Below, piece after piece: positions 11,871 to 24,618 of a DNA stretch of 64,000 nt; positions within the stretch are counted from its first letter, which is position 1; the number at the start of each line of letters is the position of its first letter. The stretch covers positions 13,793,479 through 13,857,478 of the forward strand of contig CM060068.1 in the NCBI GenBank assembly GCA_030533445.1, written 5' to 3'. This DNA comes from Cyprinodon diabolis (lineage: Eukaryota; Chordata; Actinopteri; Cyprinodontiformes; Cyprinodontidae). Below the pieces are notes generated by a model. The model was not told the origin of the DNA, ran no database searches, and saw only the letters and a list, made by a program, of their open reading frames with translations. The translations under genes were made by a program, and so were the position numbers.

Positions 11871-14084
11871 CCTTCTAATGCTATTTGCAATCAGATGAGA
11901 TGGCATAGAAAAAAAGAAAATCCAATTGTAAAAAAAAAAAAAAATGCCATAGACATGTTTAAGTAAGAAAAAAATATTATAAAATGTAAAAAAAATAAGG
12001 ATAAAACAAAAATATAACAATACAATTTTTTATTTAGGAATAAAAAAAACAACCTTAGAATATAAATTCTTGTGATCTGATATGTTAATCCTTTCTTAAT
12101 CACTTTTTTAAGAACAACGGTTTGATTTTTCTGTCATGTTCCTCTGATCATGGGTGCTTCCTGCACTTCTTCAAAAATAAATGGAGAAATGCTGCTAATT
12201 TGAATTCAAACAGTTCCATTGTTTTCAACTCATACTGTAGGTCCATTTGACTGATTATGTTAATGCAAAATAAAACCAAAAAATGCTTTTTTTAAATTTG
12301 TTCAACTATCTTCAGTTTGTTTTGCCTTTATTTAGGATATGAATACAGCAAAAAATGCAAATATTTTAGCTGCTAGCTTAGTTTTAGAGCCTTTTTTCCT
12401 ATACAGTGTAATACTGTTAAACTGTGATTTCCAAGGCAGCCAAAGGTCAAGATTTGATGGGTGGGACAGTAATGAAGGCAAGATAGCAGAGGCCAGGAGG
12501 TTGGAAGCGGTGGCATTGAAATGCGGGCCAAAGAGAGTTAGACGAGGATAGGAAGACGGGAAGTGCGTGCGTTCTGTCAGGCGTTAGACCAAAAACTGGT
12601 GTTTATGTCTGCTCTGTGTTACCTGGACCAGACCTTTCTGCATGACCTTTATTCTCTCACTCCGTCTGTCTCTCTACTGTTTTCTCCATCTCTTTTTTCA
12701 TAGTTCTCTGTCTTATTTCAAGTCAAGCGCTTGTTCACTGGTGTTACTGTATATGTGCTTGTGAGAGTGCTGGAAAGTGTCACTCTGATGTGGACAAATG
12801 TAACTTTAGTTTAATAGAGGAAGCCACATTTATCAGGGACTGTGTGTCCTTACAGCCAGCCAAAGCAGATTATTTCACCTCATTTTTATTATAAAGTTAC
12901 TTTTTATCTATGTTGATAAATAATTATTTTCCTTTAGTTTAGATTAAAGAGCTGCTTTTTATGGAAAAAGACTGAATGGTCACATTTATATGAGCCTTAA
13001 TGTTTTTAAACTGAATAAGGGTTTAATGTTTAATGTTGATGACAACCTTCCTAACTCACAAGAGGGGTTTTGGTTGGATTGTTAAGACGGGAAGTTTAGT
13101 CTGTTTCAGTACAGTCACCCATCAGCAAAGATGTGGGGTGATATGTATCTGTAACAGAACCCTGGAGTCTGTCACAGTGTTAGTGTAAGGAAGGTCATAG
13201 AAAGGCCTCTTTAACTGTCTGTTGTTTGGACTTTCAGTCCCAGTTGGCTCTTTCTTTACGTCTTCAACAGCTTGTTAGATGCTCCTCATAATTTCTCTAT
13301 CTGACAGTCAAATATTGTCTTTTCAAATCTCATTATTAATCTTCATCCCCGTCTTACTCTAAATGTTTTACTTCTCACTAAATGACATTTCCTGCCCAGA
13401 CCTGTTTTTCTTTTATTTAAGGCTTACAGTTTTTATTTATCTTCCTATTGTCCAAATTCTCTAAAGTTGTTTTTTTTCCTGATTTAGTTGGCAGCTCTTA
13501 ATGAAGTCATGTCTTTAAACAGTAGATGCTGATACATAGCAAATCTGCATCTCTTTTAGGGGAATTAGGGGCAGGAGAATTGAAGAAAGTCGCCTTAAAA
13601 ACAATCCCTGAAACAAATGTTCTCATTTTTTCCTATCATTGTCCATCATGCCATCTTCCTGTAATTGTCTTTCTATGCCGAGATGAATTGATTAAAGGTT
13701 TGATGTAATCCATATCCCCCAGTAGTTCTTAGGAGCACCAAGGGTCCATTTGTCACGATCAATATATGACCCTACAAATATCATTTGGTATGTCTTCAGA
13801 GTACTTTAACCATATAGAGTCCCCTCCACCCTCACTGCCACCTTTGCCATTCTATTCCCAGTTGAGCTATAGGCGAGTACATGACAGTGTTCCTAATGTA
13901 TACCTATAGATTGATGCTCCCTTTAAGGGGGGGATGGTGGGTTCTCAGAGTGTACCACACGCATCATAATAAAACCCACAGCATATTAAATCTTATTTAT
14001 TTGCTTAGCTTTCTGCAGTGTTGACTTTCCTCTCATTTTCCCTCTTCCCCCAAGTCCCATCAGCAGCACAAGCAGCAGCGTGGT

Positions 14085-14350
14085 GTGTTCCATTTATCAG
14101 TTTATGGTAAATTATGATTTTATGCAGAGGGCCGATGAGATGTGAAGAAAAGAGCCATTATCATCTGTTACCTACTTGCACACACAAATCTACAAATCAG
14201 CCACTTATTGGCCATTTGGAGGCATGAACAACAGTGTGTTTGCCGATGGGATGTGAGGAGATAATACATTAACTTCTCACACTTCCCGCAAATTGTCACC
14301 TCTGCAGAATCAGCTGTCAGAACATTCGGTGTGAGACTGTGGGAGCAGTA
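14085..14350. promoter_or_regulatory. Possible conserved non-coding element
   Basis: Repeat-free sequence upstream of exon B with TTTATG and GATAA words, the E box CATCTG, an ATTGGCC CCAAT-type word and a duplicated GCCGATG(A/G)GATGTGA motif (14129-14143 and 14242-14256). The motif mix resembles an enhancer, but the support is weak. Confidence 0.25.
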
Positions 14351-14447
14351 TGTTACTTATACATAAGGACATACATATACAAATTTAGATGCCTGTTAGG
14401 TTGATCTAACTGCTGTAGTTAGAAAGAGGTTAAGAAAGAAAAAAGAT

Positions 14448-14452
<5 letters not shown>

Positions 14453-14483
<31 letters not shown>
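14453..14483. repeat. TA microsatellite
   Basis: About 15 TA units followed by a T-rich run, 200 bp upstream of exon B. Confidence 0.95.
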
Positions 14484-14488
<5 letters not shown>

Positions 14489-14689
14489 TTATTTTTTTTT
14501 TTACTGGTGGAACATTCCTCTAAATAATTCAGTAATTACCAAGTAAAATATGTTATATGTTCTATAATATACTTTTTTTCTATTTACTTTCTATGTACCT
14601 AGTTTAATAAAGTTACTTTTAATATATAAGTTTTGCCCTGAAATACAAACAAATAATTTGCTTTGCTATTTTTTAAATTTGTTTTTCAG

Positions 14690-14784
14690 ACACACCCCTT
14701 CTGGTGAGGAGTAGCAGTGACTCAGCCCTCAGCCCGCAATCAACAGATACCGAGCCCTCCTACAGCGAGGATAGCAGCACCATG
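14690..14784 (+). CDS. pard3b: pard3b exon B: Ser-rich linker before PDZ1
   Basis: A 95-nt exon between acceptor tttttcag and donor gtaaga. The split codon (A from exon A plus AC) gives Asn, followed by TPLLVRSSSDSALSP, which corresponds to the family motif TPLLVRRSSDP in the linker between CR1 and PDZ1. This Ser-rich segment (segment residues 52-83) is likely phosphorylated and disordered in the family. The exon exits in phase 0 with an ATG as its last codon. Together with exon A it makes 249 nt, an exact multiple of three bounded by phase 0 on both sides. Confidence 0.9.
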
Positions 14785-15413
14785 GTAAGACGGTGAAGCT
14801 GTTGTAATAAAACGGAAAATATCAATGAACATAAAACTCTCTACATGCTTCACATTAAATTAGAATTGTTCATGTTAATAAGAAACCCTGCAGCCATGTT
14901 GAGGAGTCTAATTAACTCCAACAAACGTTCAATTATTTGCATATGAATGCACAAAAATAGGCGATAAATGTTTTGTTTGGTATATAATGCATAATAAAAT
15001 CGGCTACAAGAAGGAGTTGTTTTATATAACAAGACACTAAATAACTTCAATGGCTCCAATAAAGCCTTAGTACTTCCAACAATCACAGATCTAAAAAGTC
15101 ATCCATTTTTCCTAAAGCTTCTGAGATAATCTTTGATATTTACCTTTACGCATTTACGCAGAATGCTTTTTTTTTCTTTTATTACTATATAGTAGTTCTG
15201 ACAGTTGTTTAAAGGAATAAGTGTGTTTTTCCATTTTCTTGAAGTTCTTATCAGCACTAGCTCTCTCGCTTGTTGTAAATGGATGTGGTTTGCAGCCTCT
15301 TTCTAGCAATTAAAAAATATTCTTTGTGTGATAGTAATTTAATATTTAGTCAGAGGTTGAGTGTTTTCAGTTTATTTTAACCATATAAACCGACAATCAG
15401 GCTCCCCAAACCA

Positions 15414-16794
15414 CACTGCTAAAAAATGGGAACATGTAAACAACACAATTTAATTTCAATTAAATCTTCTGTGAAAAACTTTCCATTTAGGATGTAACAT
15501 TGATTGACAATCGAGTTCACATGCTCTTGTGCAAATGGAGTAGACAACAGGTGGAAATGATGATTAGACACACCTAATGAAGGAGTGGTTCTGCATATAG
15601 GGACCACAGAACACCTGCTTGTGCTTTCTGGCTGATGCTTTGGTCACTTTTGAATGTTAGTGGTGCTGTGACACTAATGGTAGCATGAGAAGGACTCTAC
15701 AACCCACACAAGTGGCTCAGGTAGGGCATCTCATCTAGAAGGGCACATCAATGTGAGCTGTAGCAGGAAGGTTCTCTGTCTGTCAGCGTAGTGTCCAGAT
15801 GCCCAAGGCGTATCAGGAGACTGGCCAGTACACCAGGACACGTGGAGGAGGCCATAGGAGGGCAACAAACCAGCAAAAAACCACTACCTCAACCTTTTTG
15901 CAAGGGGGAACAGGAGGAGATCTGTCAGAGCCCTGCAATACACAACCTCTAATAAGCCACAAATATGGATGTGTCTGCAATAATGGTTAGAAACTGACTC
16001 CATGAGGATGGTATGAGGGCCCATCGTTCACAGATGGGGGTCGTGCTCACAACCCAACACTGTTCAGGTCGATTGAGATTTGCCAGAGAACACCAGGATT
16101 GGCCAATTATCCACCCGGTGCTGTTCACAGAGGAACACAGGTTCACGCTGAGCACGTTACAGACGTGACAGAGTCTGGTGACACCGTGGAGAGCAATCAG
16201 CTGCCTGCAACATCCTTCAGCCTGACCAGTGTGACAGTGGCTCAGTAATGGTGTCGGATGGCATTTCTTTGGAGGGCTGCACAGTCCTCGCCAAAAGTAG
16301 TACGGCTGCCAATAGGAACCGAGAGATCCTCAGACTCCTTGTGAGACCATATGCTGGTGGTCAGCAGTTCCTGCAAGATGAAGGCAGTGAAGCTTTTTAC
16401 TGGCCCGCCTGTACCCCAACCTGAATCAGGTTGAGCACATCTGGGACATCTTATCTTGAACCATTCACCAACGTCACGTTGCACCCCAGACTTTCAAGGA
16501 GTTCCCAGCTCATCAGGAGCATGCCCATGCGCTGTAGGGCGATCATACAAGCCTCATCTTGAGCTGTTTTAAGGACATTACATCAAAGTAGCATCAGCCA
16601 GTAATTTGGTGGGTGACTACAAATACAGGCCTCTATTTGGTTAATATATTTTATTTCCATTGATGTTTTTTAGTATGATTAATTTTTTTTTTGTCAGCAC
16701 ATACAACTTTGTCCAGAATGAAATATGAAAGAATATTTCATTCATTCAGATCTGGGGTGTATTATTTAATTGTGCCCTTTATTTTTGAGCAGTG
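15414..16794 (+). pseudogene. Decayed Tc1-like transposon, full length
   Basis: The ends are imperfect inverted repeats (CACTGCT followed by an A-rich stretch at left, and AAAAATGAGCAGTG-like sequence at right), with TA on the right and CA on the left. Between them several frames give pieces of a Tc1-type transposase: a helix-turn-helix part around 15799-15990 (KAYQETGQYTRTRGGGHRRA), the REHQDW...VLF segment near 16090 and an LNQVEHIWDI-like end near 16420-16450 that corresponds to the catalytic Glu region. Stops and frameshifts separate them, so no protein can be made. It is a different and much older lineage than the two intact copies. Confidence 0.8.
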
Positions 16795-18484
16795 TATATT
16801 CATTCTTTTTAAGGTTCCTTCATACTAGACTTTTAGTATTATATTTGTCTGTTTTTCAGTTTTTAGAGACCCATTTTTTAAAATATTGATTTACTTTGAT
16901 ATATAATCATGGTCAGACCGAACTCTCTCCAGTGCTTTTGTAATCTAATACACAGATAGTGATTAAAAATGCTAAGCACATTAAGATTCTCAGGGGGATA
17001 AACACTTTGATTTGACCTCTGCCCTTTTACTTTAAAATATTTCACTTCTCACTTGCAAAGTTTTCAGCAGTCCTTTTGTTAAGCTGAGGAAAGTTGTTTT
17101 TTTGTTGATCACCTCCATTGGGTATTTATTTATTTCAGTTTAAATAAAGAAAAAGAAGAAACATCTAATCAAAGTCCTATACTGCCATAGATGAAAGCTC
17201 TTTCAGCTGTGCTAAATCTTTTTATTGCATTATCAGGTTCTTCTGCAGCCAGAAAAACTTATATCCCCTTAAAACATGTTTTTTTAGTTTGTCACGTTAG
17301 TCTCAAATGTTGATGTATGTTGTTTTAATCGATGTGACAGCTAACAAGATTCCATATTATCATGAGAATAAGACCACATTATGTCCGAATATATTACAAA
17401 TAACTATATGAAAAATGTGAAATTAGTTTGTATTCACTCCCCTTGCTTTCACACTCTTAAATCTATTAAAGTCTAAGGAATGTTATTTATCTTGTGTTTG
17501 TAATACATTAACTTTTGAAAAATAAATTAACAAAAGAAATCCAAACAGCAAGAATACATTCAGCGTAACCCAGCAGCGTAGTGTCAGTACCATGAAATCA
17601 TTGGTCCAGCCAAACAACAGAATTTTAATCCTCAAGTGGTACAAAGAAAGGTCAGTAGTTTGGCCTTTTTGTGCGTCAGTGGGTATACAGTAAGGGGTTA
17701 AAAAGAGGAGGTAAATAATGCTGTTGGTTTCCTGTCCTTTCTTCTTCAGACACATTTTGCCACATCAGTCTCCATTAATGAAGATGAATGACTCTCAAGA
17801 GTTTCCCCTTCTGACTTCTAAGGCCATCTTTTATTTTCTCAAAGGTCGTAGGTCACACTTGTCTGTTAGCTCAATCTGGTCCCTCCATCCTGCTGCTGAT
17901 CTCAGTTACATTTCTATGCTAGTGTGTAACAAGATGTCATTCTTTATAATGGCTGATATCTTAAAAAAACAAACAAATTAAAAGTTCATGTAGGACTTAT
18001 TTATTTTCATAACAAAGTACAACTTTACCAAAAAAGTTAATTTCTTAGCATGATCTCTAAAAAAAAACGTTTTTTGTTTAACAGCATTTTACATCACATT
18101 CAGATAGTCATTCCTGCTTTAGCTCTCTGAGGAGAGTAGGGAGTTATCGTATGGAACAGACTCATAATAAAATTTTTTAGAACTTTGAGATTGAGTTTAT
18201 TGATCACAAACATGGTCAAATGTGGTGTCTGTGGGGGCTGCACAAACTGTGCTGAATTATGTTGTAATTAATAAAGCTAATTCCCTCAAAGGGTATGAGA
18301 GAAAACCGGTTTTTCTGTTGTAATTTGTTTTCAAGTCCAAAATCTCTCAGAATGTCAGCAGCTCTGATCAAGTTTGCTCATTGAGGAGACTGGTTTATCT
18401 CGGTAGCTCTGCTGCTTTGTTCAACACCTTTGTTTATAGATGTTGGAGCAGGGCCTGTTTTTCAGTTGTCCTGTTTCTCTTTGA

Positions 18485-18625
18485 ATCCCAGTCGGCCTCG
18501 TCAGGTGGCCCCTCACACTAAGCCCGGTTCTGCTGTAGGTTTCTTCCTGTTAAAAGAGAGTTTTCCTCTCCACTGTTGTAGCATTCATGCTTCTTGGTGT
18601 GAAGGATTGCTGTATAATTAATGAA
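18485..18625 (+). repeat. L2-like LINE 3' tail, copy 1
   Basis: The segment CCCGGTTCTGCTGTAGGTTT and the following TTCCTGTTAAAAG, CCTCTCCACTGT and GTGAAGGATTGCTG blocks match those at 41243-41480, which are the familiar 3' end of fish L2-like LINEs. It is diverged and ends near 18625. Confidence 0.65.
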
Positions 18626-19023
18626 TCAATATTTGTCTGGCAAACTTTCACAGAGGAGCACCTTTGGAACTCCTGCTCTGCCAAAAACCGCTTTTAACCC
18701 AGTTCTGTCATGCCATCCTTATCTTAGCCCTCTTGGGAATGTTTTTTTGGGCCCCTTTTTACTCTTAAACTTAGACTTTTCCTCTTTCTTTTTGCACCTC
18801 CCCATGGAGTAGCTTGGATCTGTTTCGTCCTTGACTGGACATAACAGAGCCAAGAATATGGTTGCACATATGCACAATATCATACGTGGTCTTGTTAAGG
18901 TAAATACCTAAAATGGTTAAGTTTACAAACAGAGCAATAAGAAGGTGTAAAGCACAGAAATACAACATAATAAGTCAATTGGATACCATAATTTACTTGA
19001 AAGCCTTCATATCACTTAACCGT

Positions 19024-20060
19024 TTCAGGATTCAAAGCCCTTTGCTACAGAGAGAACACTTCTGAGAGTTTCAAATGACATATTATTGTCTAAAGACTCG
19101 GAAATGTTTGTTGTTTTATTGTTTTTGGATTTATCTTCTGCATTTGATACTGTTGATCACATTATTTTAATGCCTTGTCTCAAGCTCTGTGTGGGCATTT
19201 GGGGCGTCACCCTCAGTCGGTTTCGGTCCTACTTATCCGATAATTCTGTGTAAAATTGAACCACTTTGTGTCTTCCACAGCTTATCTTCCACATGGGGTC
19301 CCTCAGGGGTCCATCCTTGGCCCCCTTTTAGCTTCACGTTACCTACTCCCCCTCGGATTTTTTTTTAGAAAACATGCCATTTCATTTTACTGTTATGCTG
19401 ATGAATTCTAGCTCTATTTCCCGTTTGCATGAAATAAAAAAATCCAGCAACTCACGCATTGCCTCAGTGACATTAAAACATAATTCGGTCTTAACTTCCT
19501 TAGTCTAAACGAGAAGACAGAAGTTGTCCTTTCCCAAACATAGATCTTTGTTCGTTGTCAATTCATCTCAGGGACTGTCACAAATCTGGGGATAAAGTTT
19601 AAATTGAATCTTAAATGAAAAAAAAAATAAAACAGCTCAGCAGTGTTGTTCATCTAGACCAGGGGTGGGCAGCTCCACTCCTTGAGGACCGATTTCCTGC
19701 AACATTTAGATTCATCCTTGGTCCAACACACCTGAATCAAATGGTTGAATTACCTCTCCAGTATGCAATCAATTTCTCCAGAGACCTTTTAATTATCTAT
19801 TTACTTGATTCAGGTGTGTTAATTCAAGGTCATACCCGGTATCTAAAACTTCCCGGATACAGGCCCTCCAGGACTGGAGTTGCCCACCCCTGATCTAGAC
19901 TACTGTAATGCTTTGTTTGAAGGTAGGGATTAGTCAGGTGTCTCTTGCCCGTCTGCAGTTTCTCCAGAACTCTGCTGTTTGCTTGATAGCTCACATTTTA
20001 AACTTGACTGATTCATATGCAACCAGAGTTAGCTACTGTAGAAATTCATTAAGTCATAGT
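19024..20060 (+). pseudogene. L2-like LINE reverse transcriptase fragment
   Basis: Plus-strand frames read RVSNDILLSKDSEMFVVLLF, then LDLSSAFDTVDHIIL, the catalytic-palm region of a non-LTR reverse transcriptase, then SRFRSYLSDN and, after damage, a GSLRGPSLAP-like block. The region past the hAT insertion at 19660-19892 gives DYCNALFEG, a motif from later in the same ORF. Stops and frameshifts are frequent. The first (endonuclease) half is missing, as expected for a 5'-truncated LINE copy. Boundaries are approximate. Confidence 0.8.
19660..19892. mobile_element. Short hAT MITE inserted in a LINE
   Basis: A 233-bp element with inverted ends CAGGGGTGGGCA and TGCCCACCCCTG and a perfect 8-bp target duplication (ATCTAGAC at 19652-19659 and 19893-19900). 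It has no coding capacity. It interrupts the L2-like reverse transcriptase relic on both sides, which dates it as younger than that LINE insertion. Confidence 0.93.
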
Positions 20061-20184
20061 TCATGACTTGGTCCCTTTAAAAAGCAAGAAAATTAAAACG
20101 AAACTACCCACTTTTATTTATCTCCTCCTTGAAGATCAACATGACATGACATGTCCTTACTGCTTTTGTGTTCTGTACAATATA

Positions 20185-21432
20185 CACTATATTGCCAAAA
20201 GTATTTGCTCACCCATCCAAATTATTGGAATCAGGTGTTCCAATCACTTCCATGGCCACAGGTGTATAAATTCAAGCACCTAGGCATGCAGACTGTTTTT
20301 ACAAACATTTGTGAAAGAATGGGTCGCTCTCAGGAGCTCAGTGAATTCCAGCGTGGAACTGTGATAGGATGCCACCTGTGCAACAAATCCAGTCGTGAAA
20401 TTTCCTCGCTCCTAAATATTCCACAGTCAACTGTCAGCTGTATTATAAGAAAATGGAAGTGTTTGGGAACGACAGCAACTCAGCCACGAAGTGGTAGGCC
20501 ACGTAAACTGACGGAGCGGGGTCAGCGGATGCTGAAGCGCATAGTGCGAAGAGGTCGCCAACTTTCTGCAGAGTCAATCACTACAGACCTCCAAACTTCA
20601 TGTGGCCTTCAGATTAGCTCAAGAACAGTGCGCAGAGAGCTTCATGGAATGGGTTTCCATGGTCGAGCAGCTGCATCCAAGCCATACATAACCAAGTGCA
20701 ATGCAAAGCGTCGGATGCGGTGGTGTAAAGCACGCCGCCACTGGACTCTAGAGCAGTGGAGACGCGTTCTCTGGAGTGACGAATCGCGCTTCTCCATCTG
20801 GCAATCTGATGGACGGGTCTGGGTTTGGCGGTTGCCAGGAGAACGGTACTTGTCTGACTGCATTGTGCCAAGTGTAAAGTTTGGTGGAGGGGGGATTATG
20901 GTGTGGGGTTGTTTTTCAGGAGCTGGGCTTGGCCCCTTAGTTCCAGTGAAAGGAACTCTGAATGCTTCAGCATACCAAGACATTTTGGACAATTCCATGC
21001 TCCCAACTTTGTGGGAACAGTTTGGAGCTGGCCCCTTCCTCTTCCAACATGACTGTGCACCAGTGCACAAAGCAAGGTCCATAAAGACATGGATGACAGA
21101 GTCTGGTGTGGATGAACTTGACTGGCCTGCACAGAGTCCTGACCTCAACCCGATAGAACACCTTTGGGATGAATTAGAGCGGAGACTGAGAGCCAGGCCT
21201 TCTCGTCCAACATCAGTGTGCGACCTCACAAATGCGCTTCTGGAAGAATGGTCAAAAATTCCCATAAACACACTCCTAAACCTTGTGGACAGCCTTCCCA
21301 GAAGAGTTGAAGCTGTTCTAGCTGCAAAGGGTGGACCGACGTCATATTGAACCCTATGGATTAGGAACGGGATGTCACTTAAGCTCATATGTGAGTCAAG
21401 GCAGGTGAGCAAATACTTTTGGCAATATAGTG
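20185..21432 (+). mobile_element. Intact Tc1/mariner transposon, copy 2
   Basis: The same 1248-bp element as at 4204-5451, in the opposite orientation, with the same inverted repeats and flanking TA on each side (20183-20184 and 21433-21434). It lies in the 17.7-kb intron about 90 bp past the end of an L2-like LINE fragment. Equal length and identical translations indicate that both copies moved recently or come from the same active source. Confidence 0.97.
20319..21350 (+). CDS. Tc1-family transposase (copy 2)
   Basis: A 343-aa transposase identical in sequence to the minus-strand copy at 4286-5317. It has the helix-turn-helix DNA-binding region, the GRPR hinge and the full DD34E triad (Asp154, Asp245, Glu280), without a stop or frameshift. 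It may therefore encode active enzyme. An upstream in-frame ATG at 20286 gives a 354-aa alternative. Opposite-strand open frames across it are only shadows of this strongly coding sequence. Expression would need a promoter; whether any exists apart from the pard3b transcript is unknown. Confidence 0.95.
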   Translation: MGRSQELSEFQRGTVIGCHLCNKSSREISSLLNIPQSTVSCIIRKWKCLGTTATQPRSGRPRKLTERGQRMLKRIVRRGRQLSAESITTDLQTSCGLQISSRTVRRELHGMGFHGRAAASKPYITKCNAKRRMRWCKARRHWTLEQWRRVLWSDESRFSIWQSDGRVWVWRLPGERYLSDCIVPSVKFGGGGIMVWGCFSGAGLGPLVPVKGTLNASAYQDILDNSMLPTLWEQFGAGPFLFQHDCAPVHKARSIKTWMTESGVDELDWPAQSPDLNPIEHLWDELERRLRARPSRPTSVCDLTNALLEEWSKIPINTLLNLVDSLPRRVEAVLAAKGGPTSY

Positions 21433-23714
21433 TAGTAGTTAGGTGCCCATGAAATATAACGTATTTATTTACCTTATATTTCCATGTAAATGGTAGAATA
21501 AGGTAACAATTTAAACTCAAGGCTCTGGTTGTTCAGAGGTGTGGTTACAGTTTCTCATGATGGTGTTAATATTTCCTATTCCCTATTCATAATTGGACAC
21601 AGATAATCCCTCAAGTCCACAGTTGAAATAAAGTTGATGTGTGATTGGAAGATTGAGTTATGAGCCTTCCTCCCTCAAGACTCCTTACAGGACAAACATC
21701 CACTCCTAGTAGGCCTGTATTCCCCTTAGAATGATAGGCTTGCTGGGTTCATTGTGTTCAGGGAGTACTGTTTGGGTCTCAGAGGTGGACAGTGGTCCTC
21801 ATGTACTTATAGTTGCTCATGGCAACCTGCAGTGTTTGAGAAGTGCAATGTGTACACGGCATGACAAACTTATTACCAAAACAAATATGTACATTTTCTG
21901 TAGCTAGCTTAATACTCAAACAAAATTTTTTAGTAAGACAGATAATTATTTATGTAGCAAGCTTTCCCTGAGTATTATCAAGTATTGTATTATTACTTAG
22001 TGCTACTATAATTTGGATCTGCAACTTATGGGTAAAATTATATTTTTGAAGAAGTGAAACCTATAAGAAAATAAAAGTTCAGCTTAATTTACAGGCTAAG
22101 GCAGGATCTAGATTCTTTTTTGCTGTCTCTGTGTTTTCGAAAAGTTTTAAAACACCATAAGGATTTGTAATAAACTGTGACTGCTTCTCTTCTGAGATGC
22201 CCGGGCTTGCAGCCACACCCCTTATCTGTCGGCCTATATAAAGTGAGTGATAACAGATAGTCTGTGTGACCAGTTGGTCCGGGGATTTAAGGCCAAAACA
22301 CACTGGTGCGTCATGCACATCATTTATCACCATTAACACACATTAGACGGCTCAAACTGCAATGGAGATCAGGTCACTGGACTTCAGCCAAGGCCACTTT
22401 CTTCAGTGGCAGTCATGCTGGGAAGTTGAATGAAACTGATATGACGTCACTCACTACTGATGTGATTTATCCCTTATAATGGGAGACCATTTTCTGTGTA
22501 ACACTATCGAAGCTCAGTTTCACTCCACGTCTGTTTGATTTGGTGATGCTAGCTTGATTTTTGAAAGCTTCATTTTTTGAAGATTTTCACCTGCTTGACT
22601 TGTATGCTATGAATGGCCAGGAGGAGCCCAGATTGGATGCTGTCTCAGCAGGTTTTTGAAAATCTTTTTGTAGCATCTCAAAATGAAAGGACTAAACCAA
22701 ATATACCAAAGTCTTTATAGACTAATCAGGACGTAGATGTTAGAGGGTACCTTGTCCCAAACACATCTGTAGGGAAGAATGATGGAAATATAGCTTTAAG
22801 AAACTTTTAAAGTTTTAAATTTACAGATACGTTTCTGCAGTCCATGAAGACACTTCATGACAGAAGGGCTGGACAACAATTTGTAGTTAAATTATGGATA
22901 GAATTCTTAAAATACTTTCCATTTTTAAACTACAGCTGCATCTTAATAACCCGTGAGAATCGTAGACCCTACAGGCTGTTATTTCCAACTATCCAACAAC
23001 AGCAATGCAACAAGCCTTCTGCGAACTCTCTTCTTATTAACTGAACCCTCTTTAATAACCTTTATCACAAATCTGACATAACGTAAATGACACAAAATTG
23101 CTAATGAAGAATTTAATGGCTTCTTGCTTTGCATCTCTGAGAGCTCCATCTTTGTGTATTTAAACTAACTTTTACAAACAAAGGTTATCAGAAATTGTAC
23201 AGATTGGTGCATCATTAAAGCTTAAAGAAGAAGGGAATCCGTTCACTATCACTTTCCCATGTTCTGTCAGTCGGGTTGATGATCTTCAGTGTCTCCATCT
23301 TTCTGCTATCTTAGCTTTTCACTGTCACACCTGCTGTGCTATAACAACAATAACGGGTAAGTGCAGTGAACCACTCTAAAAGCCCCTGTTGTAAATTAAT
23401 AAAAAACTTGTTTCGTTATAAAGGTTTTCTATCTTTTCCCTTTTCCCGGTCCCACTTCTATTAATCCACATTCATTTATTCATTCATTCATTCATTCATT
23501 CATCTTTCTTATCCTAGCCGGTCAGGTTCCTGCAGATATAATGGCTCCAAAGTAATTGCTCAAATTGACACTTGGCCTTTTTGTGAGAGTGGTAAAGGGA
23601 AAGAAAGTACTGTCCGCAATTTTCTCTTTCCTCTCTCTTTTTTTCCTGACTCATTCCTTTACATTGTTTTTAATCTCTAAATGATTAACTTTAAATTCCA
23701 AACTATTCTGTGTG

Positions 23715-23753
23715 TATATATATATATTTATATATATATATATTTATGCATCC
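23715..23753. repeat. Interrupted TA microsatellite
   Basis: TA units broken by TTTA, in intron B-C. Confidence 0.9.
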
Positions 23754-24618
23754 AGTCATAATTGTACAAAATGTAGAGCAAGCATGCTAACATTTGTCAT
23801 TCTTGCCCTCATAGCATTTTCTGAGAACACTTTGGCTGATTGGTCATTTAGTAATTAGTAATATTACTAATAGTTTAGTTTTTTATCCACTTTGAGCAAT
23901 TATTGAATTGGACCAAGAATAATAAATGCTTGCAACCCATTTATTATACACGAGCAGTAGTTACTTTACGGAGGATTATTAATCATTGAGTTGAGATGGA
24001 AATCCTGCTTTTTCTGTCCTCCAGTTTTTGGAAGGCTACTAATGCTCACAAGTATTGATTAAGCTGTCAAATGTCGAAAGACTAATGCATTATTTTTTTC
24101 ATTGCAATTCCCCTCAGTATTTTACATAAATCTTTGTTATTTAATATGATTTTATATTGCTTTCTAAAATTATTAGGCCTTTTAATCATTTTTTCATCTA
24201 TAATGCTTATATAAATTTTGATATAAAAGCATTCAATAAAAATCCTGACTTAGTTTTGTTTGATGCAATTTTTGTAAAAACTTTCATGGTAAAACATTTG
24301 AAATGTCCTGTGATGCAATAGTTATGATTGCATCACAAGACATAAGTAGCCAAACTTGAATAACTCTTTTTTTTTTTAAATCTACAGCTTTGTCTTAGAT
24401 TGCTGTGGGGGATTTTTTGGCTTACTTCTAATTCCAACGTTGATTCAGTTTGTTAAGGTTTACATTGAAGATTCATTTACAGTTCTGTGAAAAGGTATTT
24501 TCTCGCCTCATAGCTTTCTTCATTTTTGCTATTCACTTTTGCGGTCTATCTAAAGCAACCTGACCCTTTGATCAAAAGTAATAAACCTATCGATTGTTCC
24601 ACCTTTAGTGGATTCCTA

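Larger units (their letters stand above)
10788..14689 (+). other. pard3b intron A-B
   Basis: A 3.9-kb GT-AG intron. It contains a LINE-tail repeat at 10.9 kb, a 518-bp hAT element at 11.35 kb, a possibly regulatory stretch near 14.1-14.35 kb and a TA microsatellite at 14.45 kb. Nothing else is evident. Confidence 0.8.
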
